DNA of 64,000 nt from Agapetus fuscipes (taxonomy: Eukaryota > Arthropoda > Insecta > Trichoptera > Glossosomatidae): positions 19,282,001 to 19,346,000 of the forward strand of contig OX637339.1 in the NCBI GenBank assembly GCA_951799405.1. Direction: 5' to 3'. Below the pieces are notes generated by a model that made no database searches, was not told the DNA's origin, and saw nothing but the letters and a program-made list of their open reading frames with translations. The position numbers were made by a program, and so were the translations under genes. Positions 1-10,559 of the stretch are shown piece after piece; positions within the stretch are counted from its first letter, which is position 1; the number at the start of each line of letters is the position of its first letter.

Positions 1-224
1 CCCATGCTGTAAAAATGGTTCACTTTGCCAATGTCACCCCTGTTACAGGGAAGGACGGCAAGAGTTGCAGGGTGTACGTCCATTTGAGATTGGTTTTTAT
101 GTTGTAGGCTCACATGAGGCATGTACAAGCGCAAACTTGTACATGCCTGGTTGTGAGAATGCATGTAATGTGAATCTCCAATGTAACATATCTTTGCAAC
201 TTAGATTAGATTAGATTAGATTAG
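1..224 (+). repeat. LINE 3'-end repeat (family L), TTAGA tail
   Basis: Most abundant repeat of the window, with roughly 34 copies. Hallmarks are a CCAATGTCACCCCTGTT block, then GAGTTGCAGGG, then GCAACTTAGATTAGATT running into a (TTAGA)n tail. Two other copies (4413-4845 and 18529-19002) join it upstream to a reverse-transcriptase C-terminus, so I read the family as 5'-truncated LINE 3' ends. This copy enters from the left edge. Confidence 0.7.
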
Positions 225-412
225 ATAGCTCAGTTGGTAGAGTGCTTGCATTCCATGCCGAGAGCTCGGGTTTGAATCCCACTGAGGGTGTCAGAAATGA
301 TTTCCCGTTTCGTTGCTTATTTCAAATACTGTCAAGGCTTTATCTGCCTATACCAGATATGAGTACCAGCCCCTCGGGAGCTGGGAAACCCCCACTTCAA
401 CTGAAGTCTATA
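222..412 (+). repeat. SINE-A (tRNA-derived), 3'-truncated
   Basis: A tRNA-like head carries A-box TAGCTCAGTTGGTAGAGTG and a B-box like GGTTTGAATCC, followed by the family body (GATTTCCCGTTTCG, then CCCCACTTCAACTGAAG). It sits directly in the TTAGA tail of the preceding family L copy. Confidence 0.75.
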
Positions 413-650
413 ATCTATAATCTAAGTTGCAAGGATATATTAACATTTAAATGCATGCCCACAAACAAACACGTGTAGTTCGCGCTTACAAATACTGAAT
501 GTATACCTACAAATGAAATCCAAACCTCAAATGAACATAAGCCCTACAACTTTTGGCAACCATTCCTGAAACAGGGGTGACATTGGCATAGTGAACCATT
601 TTCTACAGCATGGGTGGTCAGCCGCATACCAACCTATAAGTCAAGGAACA
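413..650 (-). repeat. Family L repeat
   Basis: Reverse-oriented copy whose tail is of the TTATAGAT type rather than TTAGA. It ends at the common 5' boundary, seen on the plus strand as CCTATAAGTCAAGGAAC. Confidence 0.7.
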
Positions 651-884
651 AGGAACTCTTGCTCTCCAAAAATCCTTTTTTATTACTGTAGTTTGAATGA
701 ATTGTAGTTTTCTTTGATGGAGCTGTCTGTGGACATATATTGTATGTGATCGAAATGTCGCTGACCGAAAAATCAGGTGGAGAAACTGTCGTGTGACCGA
801 ATTGTCCATGGACAAGCTCTCTCTGAACGGGTTGACCGTGACTGATATATTTGTCGTGGAACCCCTCCAGGTTGACTACCCATA

Positions 885-1275
885 ATAATAATAATATTAC
901 GATTTTAGGGTTACAGTTTTTTTTATTTTACACTTTTAATCATTTATTTTCACAAAGATAGTCTCGATTATTCCATTACACTTGGTTTCTGTTCACTGGT
1001 CAAGTTGGTTCAATGTAGTTGTAAAGCTGGCAGGAGACTGTAGTGGTGAGAGCTTGAATAATAACTGACTCGTTCAAGCAACTTGCACCCTTTTTATACT
1101 AAGAGAATTGAATACTCTGGAAGATATTTTTACTTGATGCTTCTCGAAATACCTACTTAGCCTAGAGACTTCTCCATGTACACACAACCATCAATACTAC
1201 CCACCAATACAATACAGAATTCCTATAACTATAACTAATACCTATACTTATTTATATTTCATCTTTACATAACAC
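885..1275 (-). mobile_element. Solo-LTR-like sequence
   Basis: On the minus strand a TATA-like TAGTATAAAAAGGGTGC is followed by a region rich in AATAAA-like signals, and the end carries AACCCTAAA. The layout matches the segment at 7330-7780, so I read both as LTRs of one family. No internal coding region, primer site or clear TSD was seen. Confidence 0.4.
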
Positions 1276-1680
1276 TAATATTAGGATGATTTATTTGGTG
1301 AGCGCTGTTTTTGTGTGTATCACACTTCAAGAGCCCTCTGCGAGCTTGGTCGTCGTTGTAGAGAGCGCCAATTCTCAAGCAAGACCCAGTTCTTGTAATT
1401 TTGGATGGACCTTTTCAGTGACCGGTCTTTGGTAAAGGTTTATGAATTTTTCAACTCAGCAAAGAGCAAATTTGAAAATATAAATGGTATATTCTTGTGC
1501 TCCGCCGGGATCCGAATCCACAACCTTCCATTTACGAGTCCGAAGTGTTGCCACTGGACTACGGACCGGTCCAAGATGCCAACGACACGCGGTGTACTTG
1601 AGCGGTAACCCATCCAAGTAATATCCGCGCCCGATGTTGCTTAAAATGTAATGTACGCCCCTGACTTGCAGTATATCCAG
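1276..1680 (-). repeat. SINE-B with 5S-rRNA-derived head
   Basis: Read on the minus strand: a 5S-rRNA-like segment (about 1577-1680, ending at GTCGTTGGCATCTTGG), then a tRNA-like segment with B-box GGATTCGGATCCCGG, then the body and an ATT-rich tail. The 5S part is diverged at its 5' end. Full copies lie at 7815-8245 and 43565-44020. Confidence 0.75.
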
Positions 1681-2023
1681 CCCATTGTGTAAGCGGATCC
1701 AGCTGAACTATTTCCGGATAAATAGTTTAGACAGTAGACCAACTAATCTATTCTTTCTACTTCAATAAATTCCTCAGCATCCATTCTGCGTTCTTCCATT
1801 AACTAAAAGACATTTTCGTTCAACTAAACTAGCATTTTTCACAGTTATTCTGTAAACTTTCTCAATGCGTTATTTTTAATGATGGATCGAATGTGGCTTA
1901 AACCGCATACGAACTTCGGCCGAACATTCGGTTAATATAAAAAATTCGGACGAACTTCGGTTCGATAGAACAAAATGAAAAAGTTATGCATTGTAGTTTT
2001 TAGAAGATTACAAAATTTATCAG

Positions 2024-2345
2024 TCCGGTCGATTGCTCAGGCGGTAGAGTGCTTGCATTCCATGCCGAAAGCTCGGGTTCGAATCCCACCGAGGGTGTCA
2101 GAAATGATTTCCCGTTTCGGTGTTTATTTCAAACCCCAAAATAAAATACCGGCAAGGGTTACTCAGCCTTCACAAGAAATGAGTACCAGCACTCTCGGGA
2201 GCTGGGAAACCTCCACTTCAAATGAAGTGGTTGGCGTAAGGCCGGCCCCCTTACCTGTAAAAATAAATATGTTCAACTCGCCACATGCGACCCCTTAGGG
2301 GATAACGCGGCAAGAAGTTACACTATATGTGTAGCTTAGTTGCGT
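2024..2345 (+). repeat. SINE-A, near full length
   Basis: Reference copy of the family. It has a tRNA-like head (A-box GCTCAGGCGGTAGAGTG, B-box GGTTCGAATCC), then GATTTCCCGTTTCGG, the palindromic CCACTTCA..TGAAGTGG, CTGTAAAAATAAAT and GGGGATAACGCGGCAAG, ending at GCTTAGTTGCGTTTTTT. Length about 320 bp. The head was presumably a Pol III promoter. Confidence 0.85.
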
Positions 2346-2453
2346 TTTTTTTATTTCATTTTGGTTTTAATCTGATATCTATGTAACGGAGTAGAAGAAG
2401 ATTTAATATTTATCAAATTGTAAGTTAACGTTCCAACTGAACATGGATGAGTA

Positions 2454-2535
2454 TATAATAATAATAATAAAATCTTTATTCCAGCCCGGTCACGCGGAGG
2501 GTGCACTACGTGACCAGCCATATATGAAGGCTTAA
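2454..2535 (+). repeat. Short repeat D with TAA-rich edge
   Basis: CTTTATTCCAGCCCGGTCAC followed by GCGGAGGGTGCA recurs at 3566-3645 and, reversed, at 14475-14550. Each copy borders an (AAT)n run, typical of a retroelement 3' end. Its parent is not recognised. Confidence 0.5.
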
Positions 2536-2739
2536 TTTTTGTTTTACGGTTAAAAAAGTCAAAATGGTGCATGTAGTTATTTTGTTTTACTTTTTCTTAC
2601 ACCGAATGTTCGGCATTCGAACCGAATTTCGGTCGAATTCGGAGTCTGGTTCAAGCTGTCGAAATTTGGTTAAACCGAATGTAAAACGAAGTTCGACCCA
2701 TCCCTAGTTATTTTAGATCCCATGGGGAGTAAAATTCTA

Positions 2740-2950
2740 GTAAAAAAAGCTCGTGGATAAAACATTTTATTGCGAGTAACTTCTCAAAGTAAGTGAACTA
2801 ATTATAAGGAAGTGCTCATGAACAACTTTTAAACTGCAGGATTTTCCCACTTTGTAGTGTTTTCTCTCGTAGAAAATAGGAAAAAAGATGCATTTATCTG
2901 TGAACCCATATTATCGTAATACGTCAATTATTCAGTTATACCTTTAAGGT
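2740..2950 (-). repeat. Repeat family C
   Basis: Shares AGGAAGTGCTCATGA, the TTTTCTACG-like block and ATAAATGCA with copies at 10890-11130 and 13960-14190. It is AT-rich and non-coding. No terminal repeats identified. Confidence 0.5.
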
Positions 2951-2974
2951 GTCGAAATTAAAGAGTCTGCATAA

Positions 2975-3195
2975 TTCTTGACTATCCGGCTGGTGTGAGG
3001 CTGACCCCCCATGCTGTAAAAATGGTTCACTTTGCCAATGTCACCCCTGTTACAGGGAAGGACGGCAAGAGTTGCGGGGTGTATGTCCATTTGAGATTTG
3101 GTTTTTATGTTGTGGGTTCACATAAGGCATGTTGTAATGTGAATCTCCAATGTAACATATCTTTGCAACTTAGATTAGATTTGATTAGATTAGAT
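2975..3195 (+). repeat. Family L repeat
   Basis: Forward copy with a short TTAGATT-type tail at 3170-3195. It lacks the GCGCGAACT segment, so it is internally deleted. Confidence 0.65.
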
Positions 3196-3962
3196 GACTT
3201 AATGAGTGAGCACCATAGAGACCTGTTGCGCCTCGCTTCCTGGCTTCTAAATGCAGTCTCCCGAAGTAGCTTCTCATGATGCATGAATTGTGGATAACTT
3301 CCACGCAGCCTCATGAGGAGATACCTGAGAAACTCTTTTAATGCCCCCCCTGTTTCATTTAAGGGCGGCAGGAGTTGCATGAACATAAGCCCTACACACA
3401 CATTATTGTACATTACAGGTTAAACCTATTACAACTCCTGCCACCTTTCCCCGAATCTGTGGTGGCATTGGCAGACGTGAAACAAGTTTTCATAGCATGG
3501 GGAGCCTCATCCCAGCCCAGAATAAAATCACAGCTGCGTTTTGAATTTCTAAAGAACCTCCAAGACATAATATAATAATAATATTATACTTTATTCCAGC
3601 CCGGTCACGCGGAGGGTGCAATACGTGACTGGCCATATAAAAAAGAAAAAGTGCAACGAAGTTTTTATTTTTCGTAATTTCTCCTGCAACGCTATGTGTG
3701 TGTTTAAAACGGGTAAAATTATATCATTCGGGTTATTTTGGGAAGGAGCGGGCGAATGCACTCACACAGAGCTATTCTCAAAACTTTTGATCCCTGGCTG
3801 ATCTACAGATGATCGTTTTTTTGTACGGAAAATTCACGTTAGGTGGCGGTTGAGTCGTGGATTTGCTGTGTGTGAATAACACTCATAGAGTTTTCCAACC
3901 TCGCGTGGACAAAGTGAGGAAGTGACTGTTACCGTTGCGTTTTTAACAGTTACTTATGGTCC

Positions 3963-4036
3963 TGGCGATAGCTTAGTTGGTAGAGTGCTTACACTCCATG
4001 CCGAGAGCTAGGGTTCGACCCCAACCGAGGGTGTAA
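3963..4036 (+). repeat. SINE-A head only
   Basis: A tRNA-like head (GATAGCTTAGTTGGTAGAG, GGTTCGACCCC) stops after GAGGGTGT. It then abuts the 3' end of the reversed SINE-A next to it, giving a head-to-tail-inverted pair. Confidence 0.65.
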
Positions 4037-4044
4037 AAAAAACG

Positions 4045-4375
4045 CAAAAAACGCAACTAAGCTACACATATAGTGTAACTTCTTGCCGCGTTATCCCCGT
4101 AGGGGTCGCATGTGGCGAGTTGAACCTTTTTATTTTTAGAGGTAAGGGGGTCGGCCTTACGCCAACCACTTCAGTTAAAGTGGGGGTTTCCCAGCTCCCG
4201 AGAGGGCTGGTACTCATTTCTTGTGAAGGCTGTAGTAAACCTTGCCGGTATTTTATTTCGGAGTTTGAAACAAACACCGAAACGGGAAATCATTTCTGAC
4301 ACCCTCGGTGGGTTTCGAACCCGAGCTCACGGCATGGAATGCAAGCACTCTACCAACTGAGCTATCGACCGGACT
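4045..4375 (-). repeat. SINE-A, near full length
   Basis: Full-length reversed copy, from GCAACTAAGCTACACATATAG through to the tRNA-like head (on the plus strand CTACCAACTGAGCTATCGAC). Confidence 0.8.
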
Positions 4376-4412
4376 GTCGGAAATGAATTTTCCGTTTCGG
4401 TGTTTATTTCTA

Positions 4413-4845
4413 ATCTAATCTAAGCTGCAAAGATATATATCATTTAAGATTTATACTAAATGCATTCCCACAAGCAGACATGTATAATTTCGTACTAACA
4501 CATGCCGCATGTGGACCTACAATATAAAAACCCAATCTCAAATGAACATAAGCTCTGCAACTCTTGCCGTCCTTCCCTGTAACTGGGGTGACATTAGCAA
4601 AGTGAACTATTTTTACAGCATGGGTGGTCAGCCGCATACCAACCTATAAGTCAAGGAACATACAAAACAATTTACATTTTTAAAATCAACAAATTATAAT
4701 ATGTATGGACATCAAAAACAGAAAACAAATTTTCATTTAAAAAACCCTAGCCGCCAACATCACAGACCAACCGCCATTTCTTTCTGTCCTTACACACTTC
4801 TTTCATTTCCTCCAGAGTCATAGCCTTCTTCATACAGGCTCTCCT
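4413..4845 (-). mobile_element. LINE 3' end: RT C-terminus plus family L 3' UTR
   Basis: On the minus strand about 4845-4747 encodes a recurrent LINE C-terminus ([20 protein letters not shown], then WRLVCDVGG and stop). About 100 bp later it runs into a complete family L unit with its TTAGA tail. The copy at 18529-19002 has the same order, which is the main evidence that family L is a LINE 3' UTR. Confidence 0.6.
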
Positions 4846-5184
4846 TTTATAAATGCAATGTGTTATAACTATACCATACTTTGCCCTTAATTCTTGATTA
4901 ATGATGTAAAATAATAATAATAATAATTGTAATTGTAATAATAATAGAAACGTGTTCATGAAATATAATGAATAATGAATAATGAATAATGAATTTTGAC
5001 TAGAATTTCAGTGTGTAGGTATTAGTGAGTGGGAAAAATTAAAATTATAATTAAAAATATTGGCATGTTCAAGTGAATGTAAGGCTGATTTGATATATGT
5101 AATTCTGTTTTTATCTCTTATTGTTTGGTGTCATTACGGTTATCATGATTATTTTAATAGGTTTTTATATTTTATATTTTGTGT

Positions 5185-5187
5185 TTG

Positions 5188-5223
<36 letters not shown>

Positions 5224-5500
5224 TATCATTAGTATTTATATTTATATTCTTTTTTTTATTTTAATACTTATATTTAATGTCAACATTGTATGAAAAAATA
5301 TCTTACTGTCATTAGTATTTATATTTATATTCTTTTTTTATATTCTTTTTATTTTTAATACTTATATTTAATGTCAACATTGTAATTGGGAAGGTACAAC
5401 ATCAATTGTATATATTTTTAGTATTGTTTTATGTATTTTAATGTATTTTCCTGTTTTGTTGAATAAAATTATTTAAAAAAAAAAAAAAAAAAACTTATAA
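5185..5500 (+). repeat. Retroposed 3' UTR-like block with poly(A) tracts
   Basis: A roughly 29-bp A tract (5188-5217) is followed by two copies of an AT-rich segment (TATCATTAGTATTTATATTT and TGTCATTAGTATTTATATTT, about 85-90 bp apart). An AATAAA signal at 5461 lies just before a 19-bp A tract (5475-5493). This resembles a retrotransposed transcript end. Parent unknown. Nothing recognised in 5500-5725. Confidence 0.4.
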
Positions 5501-5726
5501 GTACTGGATGTGGAGATGGAACTTCTGTGACTAACGATATTCCGGTGACACGAGGAGTGCCTCGGCGTGTGACACATCCAGCGAGCTATTTCTGGAGTCG
5601 GGACTCTACTCTTATTTTGGTTTTATTCTGTCTCCTAACACAAGGGAGGTACACAAGTCTTTAAATGACAGTGAACGACAACCAGACAGAGAGCTGTTGG
5701 CGAGTTTTAAAAAAAATTTAGATTAA

Positions 5727-5975
5727 ATCGAGGTATCTAAGTATAATCTATGTTGCAAAGATATATTAACATTTACAAATTATATTAAATGCATGCCCAC
5801 AAAAGTCATGTGTGAATCCAAAATGTGTACTTTCAAATTAAAATCCAAACCTCAAATGAATATAAGCCCGACAATTTTGCCGAACTTCCCTGAAACAGGG
5901 GTGACATTGGCAAAGTGAACCATTTTTTACGGCATGTGGGGTCAGCCTCATACCAACGTATAAATCAAGGAACAA
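5727..5975 (-). repeat. Family L repeat
   Basis: Diverged reversed copy. The conserved GGGGTGACATTGGCAAAGTG lies at about 5900, and the 5' boundary is present at 5950-5975. Confidence 0.65.
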
Positions 5976-5989
5976 AAAATATGACATTT

Positions 5990-6300
5990 ACCATCTGCAG
6001 GGCTGAGAATCGTACGCTCCAATTCTTTATATCTGGCTAGCCTTCTGCAGGATCCAACCAATGAGGATCCTGCATTCAAATCGATATTGGCGTCACCCAA
6101 AAGTGGATAAATAGCCCCCACGAGGGAAGGAAGGCCACAGTTGAACCTTTACCATCTTGCCTTCAGCATCTTCTGTCCGTAGATTATCCAGATTCAAGGT
6201 CAAAACTCTTGTCAATAAATTAATTTAACTTCAAATAATCATATTTTTTGTTCAATTAAAACTCCCTCGACCAATCCAGTTATAACACTGAATTAAATTT
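5990..6300 (+). mobile_element. Solo-LTR-like sequence
   Basis: A TATA-like GGATAAATAGCC (6108-6119) and a downstream AATAAA (6214-6219), with short inverted AGGATCC-containing repeats at 6048-6075, fit an LTR promoter/poly(A) layout. No partner LTR or internal region was found. Confidence 0.35.
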
Positions 6301-6519
6301 AAATTAATCTTTCTTAAAACATAATATAATTACTTTAAAATTTAGTATCCTTAACCGAGACAATCCAAAACTACCGGATACTACTGCAAATTAATGTGAT
6401 ATCGTGAACCATTAGTTGACTATCACTGTCAAATGTACATACTCAGGAGACAGGGACGTACTTCGTGCTATATTATTTATTATCTTTACATACGGAAGCC
6501 AGAACAGAGGCGAATCAAG

Positions 6520-6770
6520 AGGTTATCTATAATCTATGTTGAAAATATATATTACATCAAAAATCCATATTAAATGCATTCCCATAAGCAGACACGTACA
6601 AGTTTGCGCTTACACACGTCGCATGTGAACTGACAACATAAAAACCTAATCTCAAATGAACATAAGCCTCGCAATTCTTTTCGACCTTGACGATGATGAC
6701 ATGGCAAAGTGAACCATTTTTACAATATGGGTGATTAGCCTCATACCAACCTATAAGTCAAGGAACATAA
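6520..6770 (-). repeat. Family L repeat
   Basis: Reversed copy with a degraded Gly-rich block (GACGATGATGACATGGCAAAG). The 5' boundary CCTATAAGTCAAGGAAC is intact at 6750-6766. Confidence 0.65.
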
Positions 6771-7329
6771 TTTTGTTAAAAAAAACTTACTCGTTTTGCG
6801 ACAGTTTTGTCCATGGATTGTATTCCATGACTGTCTTCAGGATAAGTCTAGCTTGTTTCAAGGTTTAATGCAAATTTCAGTGAAAGTGAAATGATGAAGA
6901 TGATCTTGATGAAACTGTGGCTAACAAATAATTTGTTATTGATTGCTAAGAACGGCAGTTCCATACAAGATTAACGTTTGCTCGCCGAGAAAACACTTCC
7001 AAAAGTCCATTAATTCACTCAATTTTTTATTTAACGACCACTTTTAAACAGATAAATATGACAGTTAATCTGTCATGGCCAATTATGTTATTATTTGTTT
7101 ATCAATTTTATTTATATTTATTTAAATTTTGCACACCAGAAAACACTTTACATTATTCTGACACGTCCAGACAACAATAACAGTTGTCAAATAAATTTTG
7201 CAGGTGCTCATTGATATTTTAAACCTGGTATTTTATAACATAAGTAGGTACTTGTTATAATGGACAAGTAACAAATAAAATAGACAACAAAATTGTGACT
7301 TCACATGGCCCAGTTGCTAAGGACAAGGC

Positions 7330-7780
7330 TAAATAATATATTGTTATATGTTTAGGGTTAAAAAGTCTTTTAATTAAAATTCTTTCATGGATATTTATTT
7401 TACACTTAACAATTTATATTGTCAACAATTCACATTTATGGTTTAGCACTTTACATTTACTTCAAAGTTGGTCTTCACTTACTATATCTTTCTTGTTCAA
7501 AAGCAGAGCGACGTATATCAACTAGCTCACCTGCAGGCGTCTTGCGCCTTATATACTCCTAAAGACAGTAGTTGCTAGAAGTCAATTTGCTGGAACCTTC
7601 TCGAACGCTCCAAAAGCTTCGAGTACATAATGATTATGATTTATAGTTACTTCGAGTGCATAATTTAAATACATCTTTACCTGGGTACCTATAATAATGA
7701 CTCCAACTATACTGCACGGCTATACTCGGATATACTACACCTACCTATCTAACATTTATAGCACGTCATTAACATAAAAA
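7330..7780 (-). mobile_element. Solo-LTR-like sequence
   Basis: On the minus strand GAGTATATAAGGCGCAAGAC is followed by GCCTGCAGGTGAG. The same TATA plus GCCTGCAGGTGAG block occurs forward at 32595-32618. Both end near AATAAA-rich sequence. I infer solo LTRs of one retrotransposon family. 7005-7330 holds no recognised feature. Confidence 0.5.
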
Positions 7781-7814
7781 TATTGTTAAATAATAAAATA
7801 AATAAAACTAGATT

Positions 7815-8245
7815 TAAATCAACGACGTTACCATGTTGAAAGCACCGGTTCCCATAGATCACCGAAGTTAAGCAACATTGGGCACGGATAGTACTTGGAT
7901 GGGTTACCGCTCAGGTACACCGCGTGGCGTTGGCATCTTGGACCGGTCCGTAGTCCAGTGGCAACACTTTGGACTCGTAAATGGAAGGTTGCGGATTCGG
8001 ATCCCGGCGGAGCACAAAAATATACCATTTATATTTCGAATGTGCTCTTCGCTGAGTTGAAAAATTCATAAACCTTTACCAAAGACCGGTCACTGAAAGG
8101 TCCATCCAACCCTACAAAAACTGGGTTTTGCTTGAGAATTGGCGCTATCTACAGCGACGACCAAGCTCGCAGAGGGCTCTTGAGGTGTGATACACACAAA
8201 AAGAGCTCTCACCAAATAGATCATCCTAATATTATTATTATTATA
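7815..8245 (+). repeat. SINE-B, full length: 5S rRNA + tRNA + CR1-like tail
   Basis: About 7823-7935 resembles 5S rRNA (GATCACCGAAGTTAAGCAAC, then TACTTGGATGGGT, then GCGTGGCGTTGGC). About 7940-8017 is tRNA-like (GTCCGTAGTCCAGTGGCAAC, GGATTCGGATCCCGGCGG). The body (GACCGGTCACTG..GGTCCATCCAACC) and a 3' part ending CCTAATATTATTATTATT follow. Both 5S and tRNA parts contain internal Pol III promoter regions. It is a retroposon, not a functional 5S gene: it is mutated and fused. Confidence 0.85.
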
Positions 8246-8429
8246 CAGCGTCTTCTCATGATGCTTGATCGACTGAGGGGCGTTTGTTCATACGATCTTT
8301 GGTGTTCTGTTATTGGTTGCTTAGAAAAGGACCCTAGTCACATAGACGCGTCACGTTAAAAGAGTGTCGAGAGAAACATTTTAGTTCAAATTTGTGCTAA
8401 GTCCATTTATAGTTGGTACCTACGCCATA

Positions 8430-8687
8430 CAACAATCTATCTATAATCTATAATCTAAGTTGCAAGGATATATTCATTCAAATCTCTCAGATGTATGCCC
8501 ACAAACAAACACGTGTAGTTCGCGCTTACAAATGCTGATTGTGTACTTAGAAATAAAATCCAAACCTCAAATGAACATAAGCCCTGCAACTCTTGCCGAC
8601 ATTCCCTGACACAGGGGTGACATTGGCAAAGTGAACCATTTTTTACAGTATGGGTGGTCAGCCTCATACCAACCTATAAATCAACAA
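8430..8687 (-). repeat. Family L repeat
   Basis: Reversed copy with TTATAGAT-type tail. Very similar to the copies at 9815 and 15290 (shared CACAAACAAACACGTGTAG), so these are recent relatives. Confidence 0.7.
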
Positions 8688-8734
8688 TGCTGTAAGAATT
8701 TCGAAATGAGCTCGGCATGAATTCCATAAAAAAC

Positions 8735-8855
8735 AAATTGTTGCGTCACACTGCCGGGTTTCTAGGGAAAAACCAAACACATACTTTGTTATCGGTTGAT
8801 AAGGATGCTAGTCACATAGACGTATGACGTTTGCCCGCCGAGAAATACGTATTTT
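8735..8855. repeat. MITE family E fragment
   Basis: Half of a palindromic element: GTTGCG..CACACTGCC, GGGAAAAACCAAAC, TTTGTTATCGGTTG, then GACGTTTGCCCGCCGAGAAA. Longer copies lie at 24316-24600 and 60405-60650. Confidence 0.5.
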
Positions 8856-8929
8856 TTTCCATTATTGCCCAAATAATTTACTTATATTTTCTTAAATTAA
8901 CTTAAATTAAATAACACATTAAATTTTGC

Positions 8930-9125
8930 AGACAGGAGCTTTGCGGTGGCCGGGCCGGTTGTCTGGAACAATTTGCCCGTCGGTGTTCGCGCGAACCAGC
9001 CTACCACCACCTTCCGAAAGGGACTGAGGACACTGCTTTTCTCCAGAAGCCATGGCGCCCTTGAGATGGTCCTGGACCATTAAATGGCGCCACAGGAAAG
9101 AAATCATCCATCATCATCATAAAAT
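8930..9125 (+). mobile_element. CR1/L2-like LINE 3' end
   Basis: Translation from about 8931 gives a typical CR1-type RT C-terminus: SFAVAGPVVWNNLPVGVRAN, then FRKGLRTLLF, ending LDH and stop at 9082. It is followed by a short (ATC)n tail at 9107-9119. 5'-truncated. Confidence 0.75.
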
Positions 9126-9364
9126 ATTTTTTTCTATAGACATAATGCGGTTCTGTTTTTTTTTCTTTAATATTGATTGAACACATTTGCATTTATATAA
9201 AAGCTAAACAATGTGTTTAAATAAAAAATATATTTAAATTATTTTTTATGAATAAGTTCTCCTAATTAATATTCTGGATGCGACTCTGTCGACTTACACA
9301 CTTCGTGGACTTATTCAAGATAATGAAATGAAACTAACATCAAAAATATATTCTTTGATTCATT

Positions 9365-9790
9365 GTTTGGCATGAGGCTGACCTCCCATGCTACAAAAAC
9401 TTGGTTCACTTTTGCCAATGCTGACACAAGAATGGAACCTGCAGAGTGAGAATAAGAGAAGAGTATGTATGAAAAAGGTGATGAATATTGAGGAAATGAA
9501 AGTGGTTTGTAAGGACAGAAAAAAAGTGGAAGCGCATCTGCGGAGGCACCGGCCATCCCTAGTGGAACGGCAGCAGGATACAGATACAGTACAGTACAGT
9601 ACAGACACGGTTTCAGGGAAAGGCGACAGGAGTTGCAAGACTTATGTTCGTGCTAGGTTTGATTAATTTTGTAAGTAAACATGCAGCATGCGTAAAAGTG
9701 TACTTCTACGTGTCTGCTTGTGGGTGTGCATCAAATATGAAGCTTAAATGTTGTAATACATCCTTGCAACTTAGATTATAGTTTGCTATG
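9365..9790 (+). mobile_element. Family L copy split by an RTE-like LINE 3' end
   Basis: Family L begins at about 9365 and resumes at about 9610 with TTTCAGGGAAAGGCGACAGG. Between them about 9430-9608 encodes KRRVCMKKVMNIEEMKVVCK and ends in an (ACAGT)n tail. This second LINE family (copies at 16860, 20819, 52860, 54775) has a different tail from family L. Confidence 0.6.
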
Positions 9791-9814
9791 GACCATTATA
9801 ATAATAATAATAAT

Positions 9815-10045
9815 AATAATCTAAATTGCAAGGATATATTCATTCAAAGCTCTCAGATGTATGCCCACAAACAAACACGTGTAGTTCGCGCTTACAAATG
9901 CTGATTGTGTACTTACTAATAAAATCCAAACCTCAAATGAACATAAGCCCTGCAACTCTTGCCGACATTCCCTGAAACAGGGGTGACATTGGCAAAGTGA
10001 ACCATTTTTTACAGTATGGGTGGTCAGCCTCATACCAACCTAAGT
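9815..10045 (-). repeat. Family L repeat
   Basis: Reversed copy that starts after an (AAT)n run at 9800-9820. Close to the 8430 copy. Confidence 0.7.
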
Positions 10046-10502
10046 TACATAAAATACAATGATAATTTAACTAAAATTGCATTTTGGTTAACTTAAATAT
10101 ACTTGAAAATACCGGGCCTGAATGTATTCTCCTTGTCCACAATCTTAGCATTCCACATACAAATATATATATATACCTACCTACAAACAAAATACCTCTA
10201 TCTTCTTTCAGTACACCGAGGATAAAACACAAAATTCTAACCCAACCAAAGCATTACTAAAAAACATATCTAAACTTAAACAGCGCCTCTATGGTGAGTT
10301 GTAATTTCCATATATATTTTGTACAATTCTGTTCAATTTAAACGTATTTCTGTATACTTGGGATAGTACGTTACAAAACTCCTCAGTTCTTGTCTGTCTT
10401 TGGTTAATTCAACATCTGTTTGTAAGGAATTAATCTGCATTAATTCATTAATTAACTATCGCCCAATAATCAGTTAACCAACTATTAATTAACAATTTAA
10501 TA

Positions 10503-10559
10503 ATGAGAGAAATCGTGCATCTGCAGGCGGGACAATGCGGCAATCAAATAGGAGCAAAA
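10503..10559 (+). CDS. betaTub60D: Beta3-tubulin coding exon 1
   Basis: Nineteen codons, [19 protein letters not shown], ending in phase 0 at the donor GTGAGT (10560). The intron after codon 19 is a conserved position in insect beta-tubulins. The ATG is the only sensible start. Confidence 0.95.

Larger units (their letters stand above)
1880..2707. mobile_element. DNA transposon remnant with terminal inverted repeats
   Basis: The left end (GATGGATCGAATGTGG) and right end (TTCGACCCATCCCTAG) are imperfect inverted repeats. Internal GAACTTCGG and CCGAATGTTCGG motifs face each other. A full SINE-A copy (2024-2345) interrupts it. Superfamily uncertain; the AGGGATGGG-like end suggests hAT. Confidence 0.45.

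Noticed and set aside
180..235. Telomere-like or CRISPR-like TTAGA runs
   Set aside because: Short runs of five-base repeats occur only at the 3' ends of family L copies, so they are retroelement tails. There are no spacers or long arrays.
7823..7935. A functional 5S rRNA gene
   Set aside because: Diverged from expected 5S, followed directly by a tRNA-like SINE head rather than a T-run terminator, and repeated as a dispersed chimera.
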